64,000 nt of DNA from Marsupella aquatica. Taxonomy: Eukaryota > Marchantiophyta. The translations under genes and the position numbers were made by a program. A model generated the notes under the pieces. The model saw only the letters and a list, made by a program, of their open reading frames with translations, was not told where the DNA came from and searched no databases. Shown piece after piece: positions 47,528-61,199 of this stretch (its first letter is position 1; every line of letters begins with the position of its first letter). The stretch is from positions 14,508,001-14,572,000 of the forward strand of contig OZ316892.1 of NCBI GenBank assembly GCA_973895155.1, in the 5' to 3' direction.

Positions 47528-50500
47528 TCACGCGGGGACTTCTACTATTTCCAAATCAAGCTCTCGCTTTTTATGCTCGGTTGTCATAAGAACGGCAGTC
47601 CCACACGAAATCATGGAGTTATCATGAGAAACCTGTGTACAATCCTCGGTAACAGCAATCAAGGAAATTGCCTCATGTAAGGTGGTGCACGACGTCCTTA
47701 CTTTCTTATCTACAGATTGCCCACCGGTACTCGCTAACGATGCATCTCCCTGCTGTAATTCGTCCAGTTTTCGTTTGAGCACTCCTGATGATGATGATGA
47801 TGATGATGGTCCTTGTCCATCGTTTTCGGCTGCAGGAGTTGGTCTTAGACAACTTAGCATCGGCACTTTGCAGGGGTGCCAGATTCCCCTTTCCTGCAAA
47901 ATCGAAATGAAATCAATCCACAGCTGAGATTAGAGCTAAAAATTCCGAGTACACCTCATGCAAACAATCATTGAACTCTTCATCATAGAAATGGAGATTG
48001 ACGTGATATAACGAGAAGGAGGGTCAGCATTTTGGACAAATCAGACTATCTTTCCATCGAAACAACAAGAGAGGGAGTCCACTTGAGAATCTGACCTCGA
48101 GTAAAGCTACCATCTGCTGTGCTGCCTCTTTTTGAGCGGTCCGCTTTTGGAGCTGCGATGAGGTAGCCGACAATTTGGGCTCAACGCCAAGGTCGACGAA
48201 AATTCTAACTGTTGGAATTTTCTCGTCTTGTATCACTTGTAGTATCATCCCAAAATCTCTCAAATGGCACAGCTCCTGCAACTCGCGGACTGGGTGAAGT
48301 GGAAGTGTTTCCGGACTAACGATTGGAGAAAGTAATGGCTTCATCGATTTCCACACTGTGTCCAGATCAAAGCCTGAATCAACGAGGATGGCTCCAGCGA
48401 TACTCTCTACCACATCTCCCAAGACCTGAGGGTGAGTTTGACAATGTAATTCAGGATTAGGAGAGAACATAATCACGGAAAACTCAACATCCTCTGGGAA
48501 AGAAAAGACAGTAACGAAGTTCTTGAGCTTCTAGGTACCGACGATATCAAAACAGATGTCGATCATTTATACAATGAATGCACGTACACGCTGCATGAAT
48601 GCAAAACTTGCCTTGGGCCCTTTCGCACCGTCCCAGCCATAGGAGGAATTTTTCATGGTGTCTGCAGAGTTCTTATAGGTTTCGACAAATTCCTCAATTT
48701 GCTTCAGGAGGAAGCCTGAGCCGTGCCGAAGATATTTGTTGAGCTTGTGCTTCACAGCAACCCGTGCGAAACACTCATTGTTGACTGCTGCGGAGCGAAG
48801 ATCCGTCAAACGTCCCGGAGTCAAACCGGGATGCGAGAAAAACAAGTGTTTTGTGATCAGCAAGTCCAGCACTGCATCTCCAAGGAACTCCAGGCGCTGC
48901 AGATATGCAAAACCAAATCCAGGTACAATTCTGAGTTTTGCAAACATAATCAAACAGCTTCAATGCAACCAAAGGAGCTACCACACAAGATCCAGTTGAC
49001 ACATCCAGAAATGCTAAAACCATTGGACACAGATTCCCACGTTCATATAAATCTGAACCGATCTCCACATACCATGACACCACCCAGGGCCCCATCTGGA
49101 GTTTTACATGACCTGAACTTTTGGTAGATGCTCGACGAAGTCCTTACACAGAATTTATTACTCGGCATCGATGCAAAGCAACGATCTATATGACGTGAAT
49201 ACTCATCATAAATGGTATGGAAAAGATTACCTGATAGCAGAACCCGCCTTTGAGCTCCTGGTGGGATGCATGCGTGATGGCCTCCACAAGAAGCGCTCTG
49301 TTTGTGAAAGAATATTTCAGGATAGATTCTAGCGCTTCCAAGTCAGCACCAACATTGACTGTCGTCAGATCGACCGCTGAATGCGTCCTCGCCCTCACCA
49401 CTTTCGCTTCATCAACTTCGACTTCGAATCCTGCCCACATCATAAAACTGAGAGCACCAGAAGCACCGCCCTCCACTAAGTATGCCCCGATCAAAGCTTC
49501 TACGACGTCTGATATGGTTTTGGAGCACAGCCAACGGTGGCCATTGGCGCAACTTTTGCCAATCTTAACCACTTTTGTACTCAGAGGCTTCCCCACATCC
49601 TTCTTGTCGTCTGGTACTGTCTCTGTCTGAGATTTCCAAAGGTTGGCCAAATCACAGCGACAAAGGAGCACTTTAGGACAGTGCGTTCCTGGAGCAACCC
49701 AGCAGCTTGGGTCGAACACTTCGTCCCTTATGTACCCCTGCATCACACGCTCACACCATCAGAGAACAGCAACACAGCAGTGTTGTACCACAGTCAGGTT
49801 AGCAGAAAACTTGTCAGGATTGTAGCTAGCTCGTCCTAACCACTGGGAATAAGGACAGTTGTAAAGAGGTTTTCTTTTTTCTTTTCCTTTCTTATGGAAA
49901 AGAATAAACTTACAGGTAATCCTTTGTTCATGGCCAGGGCATGTAACTTGGCGTTGCAGATCTCCCTACAGCGTCGTGCAGAAAGCTGGCCTTCATGTTT
50001 AGTCTCAAATTCAAGAAATAAGTAGCTGCTCTGAGCGTATTTTAAGAATGAATCGCCCAAGAGCTCCAAACCCTCTAAGGAGAACTCTTCCAGGCACCTC
50101 GACGTCGTCAGGGCCTCCACTATCTGCAAATACAAAGGAACTTGCTACGTTTACAAGGGAGTTCACAAGAGACCTTGAACATAACTTGGCAACGTAATTG
50201 GAGTGCACATCATTCTTGCTTAACAACAACTGGTGAAAGCAATGCCAAAACTAGCAAGACCTGTAGAGGTATGACGAGAGAAAGCCTTACCCTTAATATA
50301 GGAATGTTTGGACACTGAGGTCTCTCACCGCTTATCACTCGTCGCAGGTCACTCGCTGTTAAAGCAGCCTCCAGCCTATGCATGACCGATGGGACCAAGT
50401 ACGCTGATCTCACTAAAGAGCTTGACACACCCAAAACTACGCATAGCTCTGGGGGGATCTCGACAGAGCATGGTTCTGCATCGTCAGCGTTGGCTTTATG

Positions 50501-53500
50501 TTTCTTCTTCCCTGCAGACGAGATTAAAGTTCGAATGAGCCCAGGGCTGCTAACCATTTTCGTAACAACCAAATCAAACTTGAAACTTTGGAAGACCACA
50601 GCCGACGTATCCGACGCTACCTTTGCCACTGACTGAGTTTCGAGCCAGGAGATTTCGCGCTCGGTGTGTTTGTTTGGCTTGCAGCAATGGCTGATCGGGA
50701 TACTTCAACGGATGTTTATGTCTGCCAGAGCCCCACCCCACATTCATAAATCTTCGATGGGCAGGCAAACAAATGTCATACAGGTTTTCATCATGAGCAA
50801 GAAAAGTTGCAACAAAACACAGCAGTTGCGAAGTGTTATAAGTGGAAAAGACATCAACGAATTCTATTCCACCAGGATGAGACGACTCACTTTTGTGCGA
50901 AATAGTCACTGTAATCCGCGAACTTCAACCCTTCACTTTCTTTCCCATCTTCTTTGAGGTCGGGAAACGGAGCCTTCGCATTTTTCTTGTGGACTTTTGT
51001 GATTACGTAGATCATCCCCGTGTGGATTGTAAGTACCACTGTATCAACAACATCCGACAACTTCGTTCGCACTCCAAACGCCATTTGGAGATACTCAGGC
51101 TCCAGGCAAGTAGTTGTGGCACAATCGTCCTTTGCGACCTCAGCCTCGGAAGTGGATGAAGAGGTCACAGGATCAACAGTCGTGTAAATGGAACTAAACT
51201 TCTGGAAAGCTGCTGCTGTGTCGGTGATGCTTCTCCAGTCAATCTGTAGGTCAGCTGACTCTGCAGCTCGAACCCCTGGTTCTGTATCCCTGTTGAGTGG
51301 GAGCAACAGGTACATCCTTTCACTATCCCACAACTCCCCAACACTTGCAACAACTAAGGATTTGTGAGTCGTAAGAGCTCCAGGTACTTTGCTGGCCCTT
51401 GTCAAAAGCTTGCTGAACATCCCATTGAAGAGCAACTCTTGATACTGTTTTGCGTCCCAAATCTGTTCCAGAACAACAGTTTTTTCATTTACAAATGCCT
51501 ATTTAACCGCCTGGAATTTTTCAAAAAGGAGTAGCGATCTGGCTAGTCCAGAATCATATGAGAGCACAGATATCCCACGGAATGCAATTCTAGCTGCTCG
51601 AAAACCGCATGACAAACCAATGTATAAATGTACGCTAATGAGATTTGTCTGAACACTTCAAGAACAATGCAGATGAAGGAGCACGAGCACTAACGGAAGC
51701 CTACAGGAGTAGAAGCTCGATTCGGTGGTAAGGGAGAGATTGGTTAGGTGTGTTTGCGAGCAGTATCGTGCCAGGTAGGAGTATAAGCGAGTTGGGAGAG
51801 ATGGTAGAATGGACATGAGAACGGAAGAAGGGGAAATTAGAGAGGAATTTGCCTTGCGATCGCAAGAAAGCGAAACCAGACAAGAAGACACGAACAGGTC
51901 CTGGGCATTTCGTTTGAGGTTGTGATCATACGGAGACAAAAGTATGAAGGCGCAGTAAGGCAAGGTTTCATCAGTAAAATCACAATTGACCCATTACAAA
52001 CTGGAAGTCAATTTCGGTGTCACGAACATGAAACACCTTTACATCGCTCACTACCCCAGCTGAGAGCTCTGGCAACATCCAGTCGCTCACACACTAATGT
52101 ATTGCCAAAGGGTCCCAAAGCCGGGTAGGAGAAGGAGCATCAGCGGCAACAACCACACGAATATGCAAGTAGACTACGATGTTTACTTTATCAAGAAACT
52201 ACCGTCGGACCTCTGCTGACACATAAAATTAAATTAAAAATGAGACTTGTCTGTACCTGCTCAGGAGTGAGATCAATTTTGCCAGCAGGGCAAAAGGTGG
52301 CTGTAGCCATTCTTCCCAACCTTAATGCAAGGTCTACTGTCAACCGAGCCACATCCTCATCCAGCACGGTCTCAACCAGAATAGCGAAACCTCTGTAAAG
52401 ATTGTTATCGTCAGACTCCGAAGAGAACGTGAGTTTGTAAGCGTGCAAACTTGTTCTGTTTTTGCTGTCGCCCCACGACCCTGTCAGTGCCGACGTTATG
52501 ATCGTATCATGCAGCTCTTTCTGTTTGGTTGTACCTGAAAACAAATAGTTTCCAACTCCTTTAGTGGGATTGTAATTGACACAAACAGCGATAGAAGAAA
52601 ATCTGCAGTTGGAACAGTGAAAAATGATTAGTGTATGGAACAGACGAAAGTATTTCTCTACCTGCTCCGCGATTCTTGGTGGTGCCCAAGTTCATTACTT
52701 CCGCTTCATCAAATTTTTCGTCTTCGATGACCGGTAAGAGGTAGTCACTGATTGCTCCCTCTGCGTGCAATCTTTTACAAGCTTCCAGGCATGCCGCCTG
52801 CTTTGCAAGAAGCTGAACCTTCTTTGCAGGCCCCGTTACTTCAGGTATAATGGAGTTCGGAGGTAATCTTACGGTGCACGCATGCATCCCATCCGGTTCT
52901 GGAGAGAAACTGAACTCTGGCTTCGGAGTGTAATACCTGTAAATCCAGGGGGTGCATGCTGTTTAGGACTGAAATCCGCTGAAAGGAAACGATTTCAATC
53001 TGAGAGAGCAAGCCAAACCATATATCATTTTAGGAAAGGGTTCAGTTCGGGAGAGTGCTTACTTGTCTCCGGGCAATTTGGAGCAGTAGCGATACATAAA
53101 ATTAATACTAGAGTCTGTTGTAAGGACAGCTCCTGTACTTTCCACGCGAAAGCTTTCTAGTTCATTGATTGTAGGAGGTGCAGTACAAGCAGCCGGTCCG
53201 TCGGGCCTGTCCGCAGCCTTCTCAGTCATTTTCAGCTCACTTTGGACTATATTTCTGAAGTCCTCTTTCTCTTTTTCGTTGTCCCTACAGATTCACGCCC
53301 GCATTGGTAAGAAGTAGAGTAGGGAAAAGCTTGGACCAAAGGTGAGCTTTCACACATATCCACACCCACATCCTCACGAGTTGCGATAAAATAAATTTCA
53401 GTTCTGAAAGCAGGACATCTCTTACAAAACCTACTTTTCCATGAAAACAATGTAGTCTGAACCAGGGCGCCGGGCTCGCCCTCGGGATTGAATATAACTT

Positions 53501-56500
53501 CGAACACTTGTACATGGGTCAAATCGTATGACAGAGTGACATCCTTGGACATCAAGACCCTCCTCAGCAACATTGGTGGCAACCAGAAGATTTAACTGCA
53601 GATTCCGAACATCTTGTGATTAGTCACCATCTACAGGTAAGAAGACGACCCTCTGTGGGTCACCGTCTAGCCAAAAGGATGCAATGAGGCTATCCATCAG
53701 GTTACTTCCTCCACACTGACATCATCACTGAACATTGGCGATCAGCACAGCAGACGAACCTGGCCAGATCGAAAATTTTCAATCGCTGTCTGCTGAAACT
53801 TGCGACTGATGTGATCAAGTGAGCTGTTAATACCAGCCAAATATTCGCAGCGCAGGAATGACAGACATTTGAGTTGATTTATCAAACTTGCCAATACTAG
53901 CGAAGCAACGACTCGATCAACAAATACAATGCACCTCATCGCCTGCACGTCCCTGCACCACTCGCAGCACCGTCATCATCAATCAATCTACCCGCCGTGG
54001 TTCACACAAATTGCAACTCAGATAGAGTGGAGCTCGCCTATGCGGAGCCGTCCAGAGTGATGACTCCTAAAAAGGAGTCTACTGTGTGGTGTTTCTATCT
54101 CAGCGTAGTTGTAATCAGAATACTTTGCAAACTTCATTCGAGCCCATACTGGAGAGTATGATAGATTCAAACAAGGGAAATAACAATCACCTGTAATTCA
54201 TTAGGACTTCTGCTAACAATTTCACCTTTGGAGTTAAGAGTCCTTTCTCGACTTGTTCAGCGAGATCTTGTGGTACATCTGGAAACAAAGGGAAACGCGT
54301 TTGAGATTATGCACAGTAGATAAGCCATCCTTCCGCACAAACCAGTTCATAGCCTGGTAAATTAAGGCATCCATAATTAAACTTTACAAACAGTAAGGCC
54401 ACCGAGATCATACAGGCAGAGCTTGAAGGCGATGGCCCCTGATATAGCATATGTCAGACGGCGCTCAAGAAATTAGACATAGTTATCTAGGAGACTTTGG
54501 CTCTTCCAGGAAAACCGATTCTCCAAAGTGTAACAAAACATCTACAAAGTGATCTGGTCTTCACTTCAGCGCTCTCATGAACAGACAAAAACAGACAATA
54601 GTTTTCTCAGGTTCTTCCCAACAGTTTGAAAGTTTCAGCAGTAAAACATACCTTCGGGTACAGCAGACTGCAGGAAATTAAGTGCTTCTTTCAAAAACGA
54701 ATCCTTGGCCGATTTCAACACCGTCATGACATCGACATTAGGATCTGCCGGAATATCTTTGGTATCCTCTTTCAAGAGGATATCTGCAGCCTGGAAAGTC
54801 ACAAGATGAAGTGTCAGTTTTGCTATCTTCTACAACAGATCCTCGCTTCTATATATGTGTGGCATTTCCCACGATTCCAAAACTCCCCCCACCCCCGGGA
54901 CCAATTTCCTATACAGAAAGTCCTCCACAAACCACCATCGTTAAGAGCCTTTTAAAGTGATAAAGAGATTGTTCGATGCGCCCTCTGATGCCAGAGAATG
55001 TCATATTCAAATCAATAAATCAGAGAAATATCTAGCATGCTGCGGCTAACCATATGGACCATTATTAATACAATTCATACTACTTGAGAACCAAGGGCCT
55101 TTGGCTCTCAAAATTCCCGACATTAACCAACCAGTTATTTTTGCTTTCCATCCTCATTCACCCAAATTTTGCTCAATAGAAAAGTCTCACCTTCAATGCA
55201 CACAAGAGACCGAGCTTATCGAGACAATAAACGAGTGCATTATTCAGCTTATTAATGGCCTTATGAAGCTTTTTCCCAAGTTCTTCATAATCTTTGAAGT
55301 GCTCCTCTGAGACTCCGGCTCCCTTATATACTTGATACTGCGCAACGATTTAGTAGCATATCAGTTACTGACCATGTTACTAATGCAAAATAAGCAAAAC
55401 TACATATATGATAATCTGAAGTAAAATTAAACTTCGAGTTGTTCCATAGTCCAGCGATCAATCAACAGATATCGATCCTACTTGTTGCAGAGGAGTGCAA
55501 TGCTCTCATCATCTAAGGAGGCAACTTACAAAGCAGACCTAAAGCAGAGCAAAGCCCAGGAATTTCACATTCAGGCTTAAACGTTATACTAAGACATCAA
55601 AAAACGCCTCCGAAATAATACAGACCCATTATGTCAATATAGATCTGAGAAGGAGATGCTCTGCGTATCTGGTACATTAGCAATACCTTTTCTGCAATTG
55701 CCTGCAACTTTAACTTATGTTCCTCCGTTGGAAATGTGGAGGTCTCATACTCTCGTCCTAGCGTTCGTGGTGTGGGAACAAAGGATTCCAGTTCTGTTCT
55801 GTCCTTCACAGCACAAACCTATGATGCACGTAGAAATATGTTTTAAGACTCATCACAATGAACACACTCCATGTCATCTCTACTACATGCTTGAGTTGAT
55901 GTAAGCCATAAAGTAATATAGGTTTCAATTTTGGTGTCACTAACCTTGGAATCAAGCTTCTGCTCCAGTGCTGCTAGTTGTTTGTCAGCATCAGCGCTAG
56001 AGCTTACACCTAGAAAAATGGACAGGTTTCTTAGATAATAATTTGCTGAGACTGCAACGAGCAATGCAATTCGGGATAATGGAACTTTGAATCTCTCATT
56101 TGATATAGAATCAAATCCCTCACCTTTGCGATTCACTGGTGATGCTGTCATCCCAAAAATCTGAGGCCGGCAGTCAACAGGCGTTTCTCTGTATTTCTGC
56201 ATTATAGTTGTCGATTAGGTGTGACATTTTCGTAGATCAGCTTAACAGAGTGTCATTCCCATTTAATCAATTCATTATATCGCTAGAATCGCAAATATCC
56301 CGACTTCTTGGGAACTTACATCCATGATCTTGCAGTAGGGATGCTTTTTTGTGGCATGATGGCACTCGTCGAAAATGAGGATCTCCACAATGTCCAGTTT
56401 CAGAATGCCGTGCGTTAAGAGATCTAATAGGATTTGCGGAGTCATCACCAAGACCTGCAAGGGGCGTCCCAGATTAGCTTCATAGCTACTCCTGTAGACG

Positions 56501-58567
56501 AGCTCGGACATCCTCAACTTCGCTCAACTTCACCGCGGAACTGTGTATGCAGCTGATGCAATCCACCTATGTCCTATATTCTCTAACGTGGATGGCCGTT
56601 ATCAAGGTCCGAAATTTTTCCATACCATGTGCGAAAATAGAAGAAAACAGAGAACGATACAACGGAAATATGTATAGCAGGCACGGTATTGACAAGAGAT
56701 TGAATGGAGCATAAAATCGATGGGGTTCTGCACCTCATGCGAAGCGATCTCTTCATGCCACTTTTCTGGCTTCCAAGTGTCCACTTTCATATGCCCGACA
56801 TATTCACCAAATTTCAAGTCCGTATGGCAGTCGATCACGCATGATTGCTGTACAACGAAGGCCCCAAGATTTTAGAGTTCATTGCTGATAAATGAATTAA
56901 AAATTAACATCGCGCAAGGCAATTGTCGGGCATCCTCAACCACAAAAGACAAGGACTATTACGAAAACCACTCGCCCATTTTCTGACTGTGCTGCAGTGA
57001 AGTGTACAGTTCACTGGCCCCAATTTTAATTTCACTTGTATTGTCGGAGTAAAGCAGTTTTCCATCTTCCGTGTTTTTATTGGTGTGCAGTTCTGCAGGT
57101 AACGACTTGCGCCGCAATTCTGCTTGTGGTGTAGTGTTCGTACCGACTCAAGCCAGTCCACTATTGGGATCTTTTTTTTTTTACCGATTGCCTTGTGTCC
57201 TTCTTTTGACTGCTTTTTTTTCTATCAATATTTTATCCGCGAGTCCGCCGCTTTTGCACACCAGAACCTCACGTTGTTCTCGCGCGAGACAGGAATCCGC
57301 GCGCGCTGGCTATTTGACTGAGACGCACGTGATGACGTTGAATTTCACGACACAGTAACGCTGACCGAGCTGAACCTCGTTCATGGAATTGAGGACTTTG
57401 CGCGTCCTAAGATTATGTCGGGCAAGCTGTATCGCGAATACGCGTCCATAGTCCTGAGCTTCCTAACAAATCCAATCTCCCAAATAGATTACTTAGCTCT
57501 AAAGAAAGACGTTTTCATACTTTTCGACAAACAAAAGTGGTGACAAAGCGAACCCTCGCTCCGCGCTGCCCAGGTGGCGGGGAGTGTAATCAGTAGGACA
57601 GAAGACTCATTCCAGTGGTCGCACCGCTCACTACGCTCGAGACAGAAGGAGAGATGGGCGTTTCTGAGAGTTGATCGATACCTGTCGTACGAGGTTTACA
57701 GTCGGCACGAGAAATACTGCTATGCGCTTCTGGGCCGGCATGCGCAGCCTGTGTGCCAACGCCCTTATGCGGAGCACTGCAATTAGTGTTTTCCCGCAGC
57801 CAGTTTCCAAGTATACGATGGTATTCCTCTTCAAAGCTTCGCGGAGAATCTCCAACTGATACCTGTGACGATAACAGAAATCCTACCAATGTAAGTCTTC
57901 AAACCGAAACAACAATCTCGGGACCGCATTTACAGTCCCGCCGAAGAGTACAGCAAGGAACGGACCTCGACTGTCAATGTTTACGCCTTGAAACAACTTT
58001 TAATCCCCATGAGCCAAACAACCGAATTGGGAGAATTGAGCCACGAGTGAAAGGGAAAGTCCCATTGATTTGGGGAAAGGAGAGGGAATTCATCACAAGC
58101 CTAGAAATTCGTCTCGGTTGTAGGATAGACTTAAGGAGTACAGAGGACAGTACGTACCCACGAGCTTTCCCTTCTGGATCCTTGGGCTCCTGGTTTCCAT
58201 TCGCTTGCAGGTCGTCGACCTCTCTCTTCTTCTTAACTTCCTTTACTATTGCATTCACTTTCTTCACTCGCTCAACAGTCCGCTGTCTGCGCCGCTTCCT
58301 CGTCACGAACAGCGGATCGTCAAATTCGGCATCAATCGTCCCGTCCCGATCCTCCTCCTCCCTCTTCCGCTTCGATGCACCGTTTCCATCGACGAGCCCA
58401 TTCACTTGAGCCATCGTCATCTCTGGCGCTGACGATGCTGCTACGCCCAGAACCATTTGTGAATCCTTCCCTGCAGACTCAGAATAGCTGCCATTGGTTC
58501 CGTTGCACACGGTCGAATTCACTTCCAAAATTGCTGTACAGCCATTCTCGGACATGCTCGCCGGCAT
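47528..58567 (-). CDS. DCL3: DICER-LIKE 3 endoribonuclease, 23 exons, 1,734 aa
   Basis: DCL3 cuts long dsRNA into the ~24-nt siRNAs of RNA-directed DNA methylation. Exons: 58567-58158, 57862-57682, 56847-56734, 56454-56320, 56196-56124, 56009-55945, 55818-55687, 55337-55191, 54790-54652, 54278-54191, 53952-53760, 53595-53435, 53284-53063, 52936-52662, 52534-52257, 51462-50891, 50721-50621, 50511-50291, 50123-49914, 49737-49231, 48896-48612, 48425-48096, 47893-47528. Phases agree throughout. Domains: basic N-terminus (KRKR 66-69), helicase motif I ETGCGKT 156-162, DECH 264-267, QSRGRAR 595-601, DUF283 about 650-750, PAZ about 1000-1130. RNase IIIa has E1189, D1193, D1316 and E1319; RNase IIIb has E1411, D1415, D1507 and E1510, so all metal ligands are kept. 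One dsRBD spans 1547-1613, followed by an unrecognised 121-residue tail. IGKSCANGHRW and the single dsRBD favour DCL3 over DCL1, DCL2 or DCL4. Intron 21 has a GC donor. ATG 58567 is the first in frame. Confidence 0.95.
47787..47812 (-). repeat. Trinucleotide repeat coding a serine run in the DCL3 tail
   Basis: GAT repeats on the plus strand read as consecutive TCA codons on the minus strand, giving seven serines at about residues 1643-1649 in the last DCL3 exon. Such tracts often vary in length between individuals. Confidence 0.85.
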
Positions 58568-59427
58568 TTCGACAGAAATTCGCTCGAGAACGAGAACGAG
58601 AGCGCTCAAATCGACGAATTCGAGCTCGTCGACAATTATCTCGTCGCAGGTATAGAAAATCCGGCCTGCCGGTCTGCTATCTATCGGTGCGGCATAAGAA
58701 TTCTACTTTCCAAGCAGCAACAGCAACTCAGCTCTTCTGTCTCAGTTGCCCCAGTGAGCTAGTTCCCCTTCCTCTCCGGTCTCGGTCACTTCCCCTTCTC
58801 GGTCACTTCCCCTTCCTGTCTTGCAAAGTACACAACAGCGTGCTTTGACAATTTACATGTGACTGGTACTTGCGGCTCTCGAGGAACGGCGGAAGCCGTA
58901 TGATGATGATTCCGCAGCGACTGCTTTATGACCCCAGCTTCTAGCGCAACAGATACCACCCGCGCCGGACTCGAACCAGACCGAATGGTGAATGGTCTCC
59001 TTCTGGCTTCTTCATCTCTCTACCGTATCAAGCTGGCTGCTGCGTGACTACTGGTTGTTGGGGGAATTGGGAGAGACGACAACGAGCAGCAGCCGCAGTG
59101 GTAAAACACAGCAGACAGCCACAGTCCCGTAGTCAACAGCTATCGTACCCATCTACAGTGCTTTTAGTAGTAGTGGTAGTAGTAGTCTACGAGAGCTCTC
59201 GAGAAGCGCATCGTAGGCCACGCAAAGAACACGGCAACACGCCAAGAAGAAAACGCAGGCTAGCAACCGACGAAACAGCAGTAAGTTGTCCCGAATCACA
59301 ACTGGTACGAATCATGATGACGACGCGAGACGACGAGTTGCCTTCTTCCGTCATGTCAATCCGGTCATAATTCACCGAGAGACATGCGCAGAGCTCGGTC
59401 CAGAGTCGATTCGCTTTTCCCAGCGTA
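58568..59427. other. DCL3 promoter and upstream region
   Basis: No convincing gene on either strand. It includes a duplicated TCTCGGTCACTTCCCCT at 58781-58818 and a TAGTAG microsatellite near 59167-59190. Open frames on the plus strand at 58205-58848 and 59044-59370 show no family signature. Confidence 0.4.
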
Positions 59428-59670
59428 TTATAAACCCCCTCGCCTATGCAAAAGCGCACACGGGACATAATATACACTTTAGCCCGTAACCAATCCTCAC
59501 TTCTCTGTCATGTTATCCTTGGCTCAGCTGAAAAGCTGACCCAGCCCTATAAACGAACCCCACCACAAAAGCGCACTCACGCACATACACTTTAGCCACT
59601 TTTTTGCGCATAACCAATTCTCACTTCTCTGTCATGTTATCCTTCGCTCACCTGAAAAGCTGACCGACCC
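59428..59670 (+). repeat. Two-copy tandem duplication, period about 119 bp
   Basis: Units near 59428 and 59547 share TATAAAC..ACCCC, AAAAGCGCAC, ATACACTTTAGCC, TTCTCTGTCATGTTATCCTT and CTGAAAAGCTGACC. A following (GGGCAGGATTGT)n run at about 59696-59722 has two full units. Confidence 0.8.
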
Positions 59671-59905
59671 TTCCCTGCATTTATTGTATATTGTGGGCAG
59701 GATTGTGGGCAGGATTGTGGGCCCTAACTCTTCTGAGAAAAAGATGGCTTGAGGGAGGGTTTGAGGGGCTATTACTGCCCATAATGCCAAAGTAAGAGGA
59801 TGTTAATGCACTCGCATGCTTAAGAGATTTTCTAGTTTAATTTACTTTTTGTAAGTGTACAGGAGACGTTTCATAGTGCTCCATCCAAATCGGTACTGTG
59901 CATGC

Positions 59906-60330
59906 TACTCTCCTAAAGACATTCGCGAGTTTTGGCTTTATATTTGGAAGACATGTTTTTACCTTGCTTTGAGCAGGGAATTATGCAATGACCCATCGAT
60001 CTAGGCTTACTTGTAGGGTAAACGGCCTGGTTAGGGGCCGTTGTGGGATATAATGCTCCCAAAGCCAGAGCTTTAGCCCAAGTTTGAGGGATGTTATGGC
60101 CCACATTCCCATAACCAAAAGATTAACTTATTACTGAAAACTTGACCGAGGGAAAAAAACAAACAAGTAAACTCCCTGAAATCTCGTTCTTGCAACAGTG
60201 AGCAAAGAATGAATAAGAAGTTAAAACGCCAGGATTTTAGGCCATGCAAGATTTGCTGGCCAAATTGTGTGTTGTGGTATTTCTCCTTTAGTTCTATATG
60301 GGAAAAGTTTTGTACTTTGCGTTACTTAAT
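59906..60330 (+). repeat. Dispersed repeat, copy A (matches 61279-61385 and 62660-62980)
   Basis: The part 59906-60010 (AGTTTTGGCTTTA...GAATTATGCAATGACCCATCNATCTAGG) matches 61279-61385. The part 60020-60330 matches 62660-62980, sharing AATGTTTGAGGG-type sequence, CCCACA.TTCCCATA, GTTAAAA.GCCA.GATTTTAGG and TTTTGTACTTTG. The region is a mosaic of old repeat copies with no recognised coding sequence. Confidence 0.65.
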
Positions 60331-60888
60331 GCCCTCACTGAGTTTTCTCTTGTATTTTTCAGTGCATTCTTGAAGAATAATGCATGGTCAAGATTTGGAT
60401 CACCGTTTTAGGAAGATTCTCCTTCACTTCTACTAAAATTAGTAAAAGTTAAACTCTCTCAGACCTTGAAGTGCATTAAGGTACCATTTCCAGATCATTG
60501 TGGGCACTAATAACCCCTCTAAATTTGAGTTGAAGCTCTCAGTTTCCTGAGGATCATATCTATGCCCTGTCAACAGGAAATTAGAATACACTTTAAAAAC
60601 TCTTGCTAGTTTGTTTTTTGCCTTGAATGTCAAAAATAGACCCACCCATCAACAGAGGATAGACTTTCTACTTTGGAATACGCATCACTCTAGAGTAGCC
60701 CACAAAGGGGGACTATACAGAGGGATCCCACAAGGACCCATACCAGGAAGGAGGAGGGTTGGATGAGGATTACATGTGGCCTGATCAGGATTACAAGTGG
60801 CCTGCCAGTGGCACCAAAAACCAGTACTCCCACCACTACACCTCACCTACAAACACACACATAGTTACCTTGCACATCCCTTGTGTGT

Positions 60889-61199
60889 GGAGCTCGGGGT
60901 TCTCATTTATTTACTTTCTATCCATCACCCAAAAGTAAGTATAGGGTTTGTTTATTGGTTGAGAACAATACCTTTAAATTTATGTAGAAGCTCAATAGGG
61001 TTTTTCTTATCTAATTTGGAGAATTGTAAGAAAGAATAGAGTTTTATAAATGAATTTTGGGAATATTTTGAGAATATTCCAAATGTATAGGGGTAGAATA
61101 ATAGGTTTTAAAAACTTTTTTCTTACTTTTAAGGGTGTTGAATAGCTAAAAAAAGTCAAGTGTTTATGAGACCCCCTTTAGAGTGAGGCCCTCAAGGTG
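60889..61199 (+). mobile_element. Third copy of the ~300-bp transposon arm
   Basis: It aligns with 12043-12309 and with the reverse complement of 8818-9113. Shared blocks in order are AAGTAAGTATAGGG, TTATTGG, TTTAAATTTATGTAG, TTATCTAATTTGGAGAATTGTAAGAA, GAATATTCCAAATG, TTATGAGACCCCC and GAGGCCCTCAAGG. No partner arm in inverted orientation was found within the window, so its partner may lie beyond 64000 or be lost. Confidence 0.6.

Noticed and set aside
47528-58567. Assignment of the Dicer gene to DCL1
   Set aside because: The RNase IIIb region has DCL1-like phrases, but there is only one dsRBD, and the RNase IIIa region (IGKSCANGHRW, MMWAGFEVEVD) matches what I know of DCL3.
57753-58848. 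Long plus-strand open frames over 57753-58848
   Set aside because: They are antisense to DCL3 exons 1-2 and its 5' flank, and have no domain of their own.
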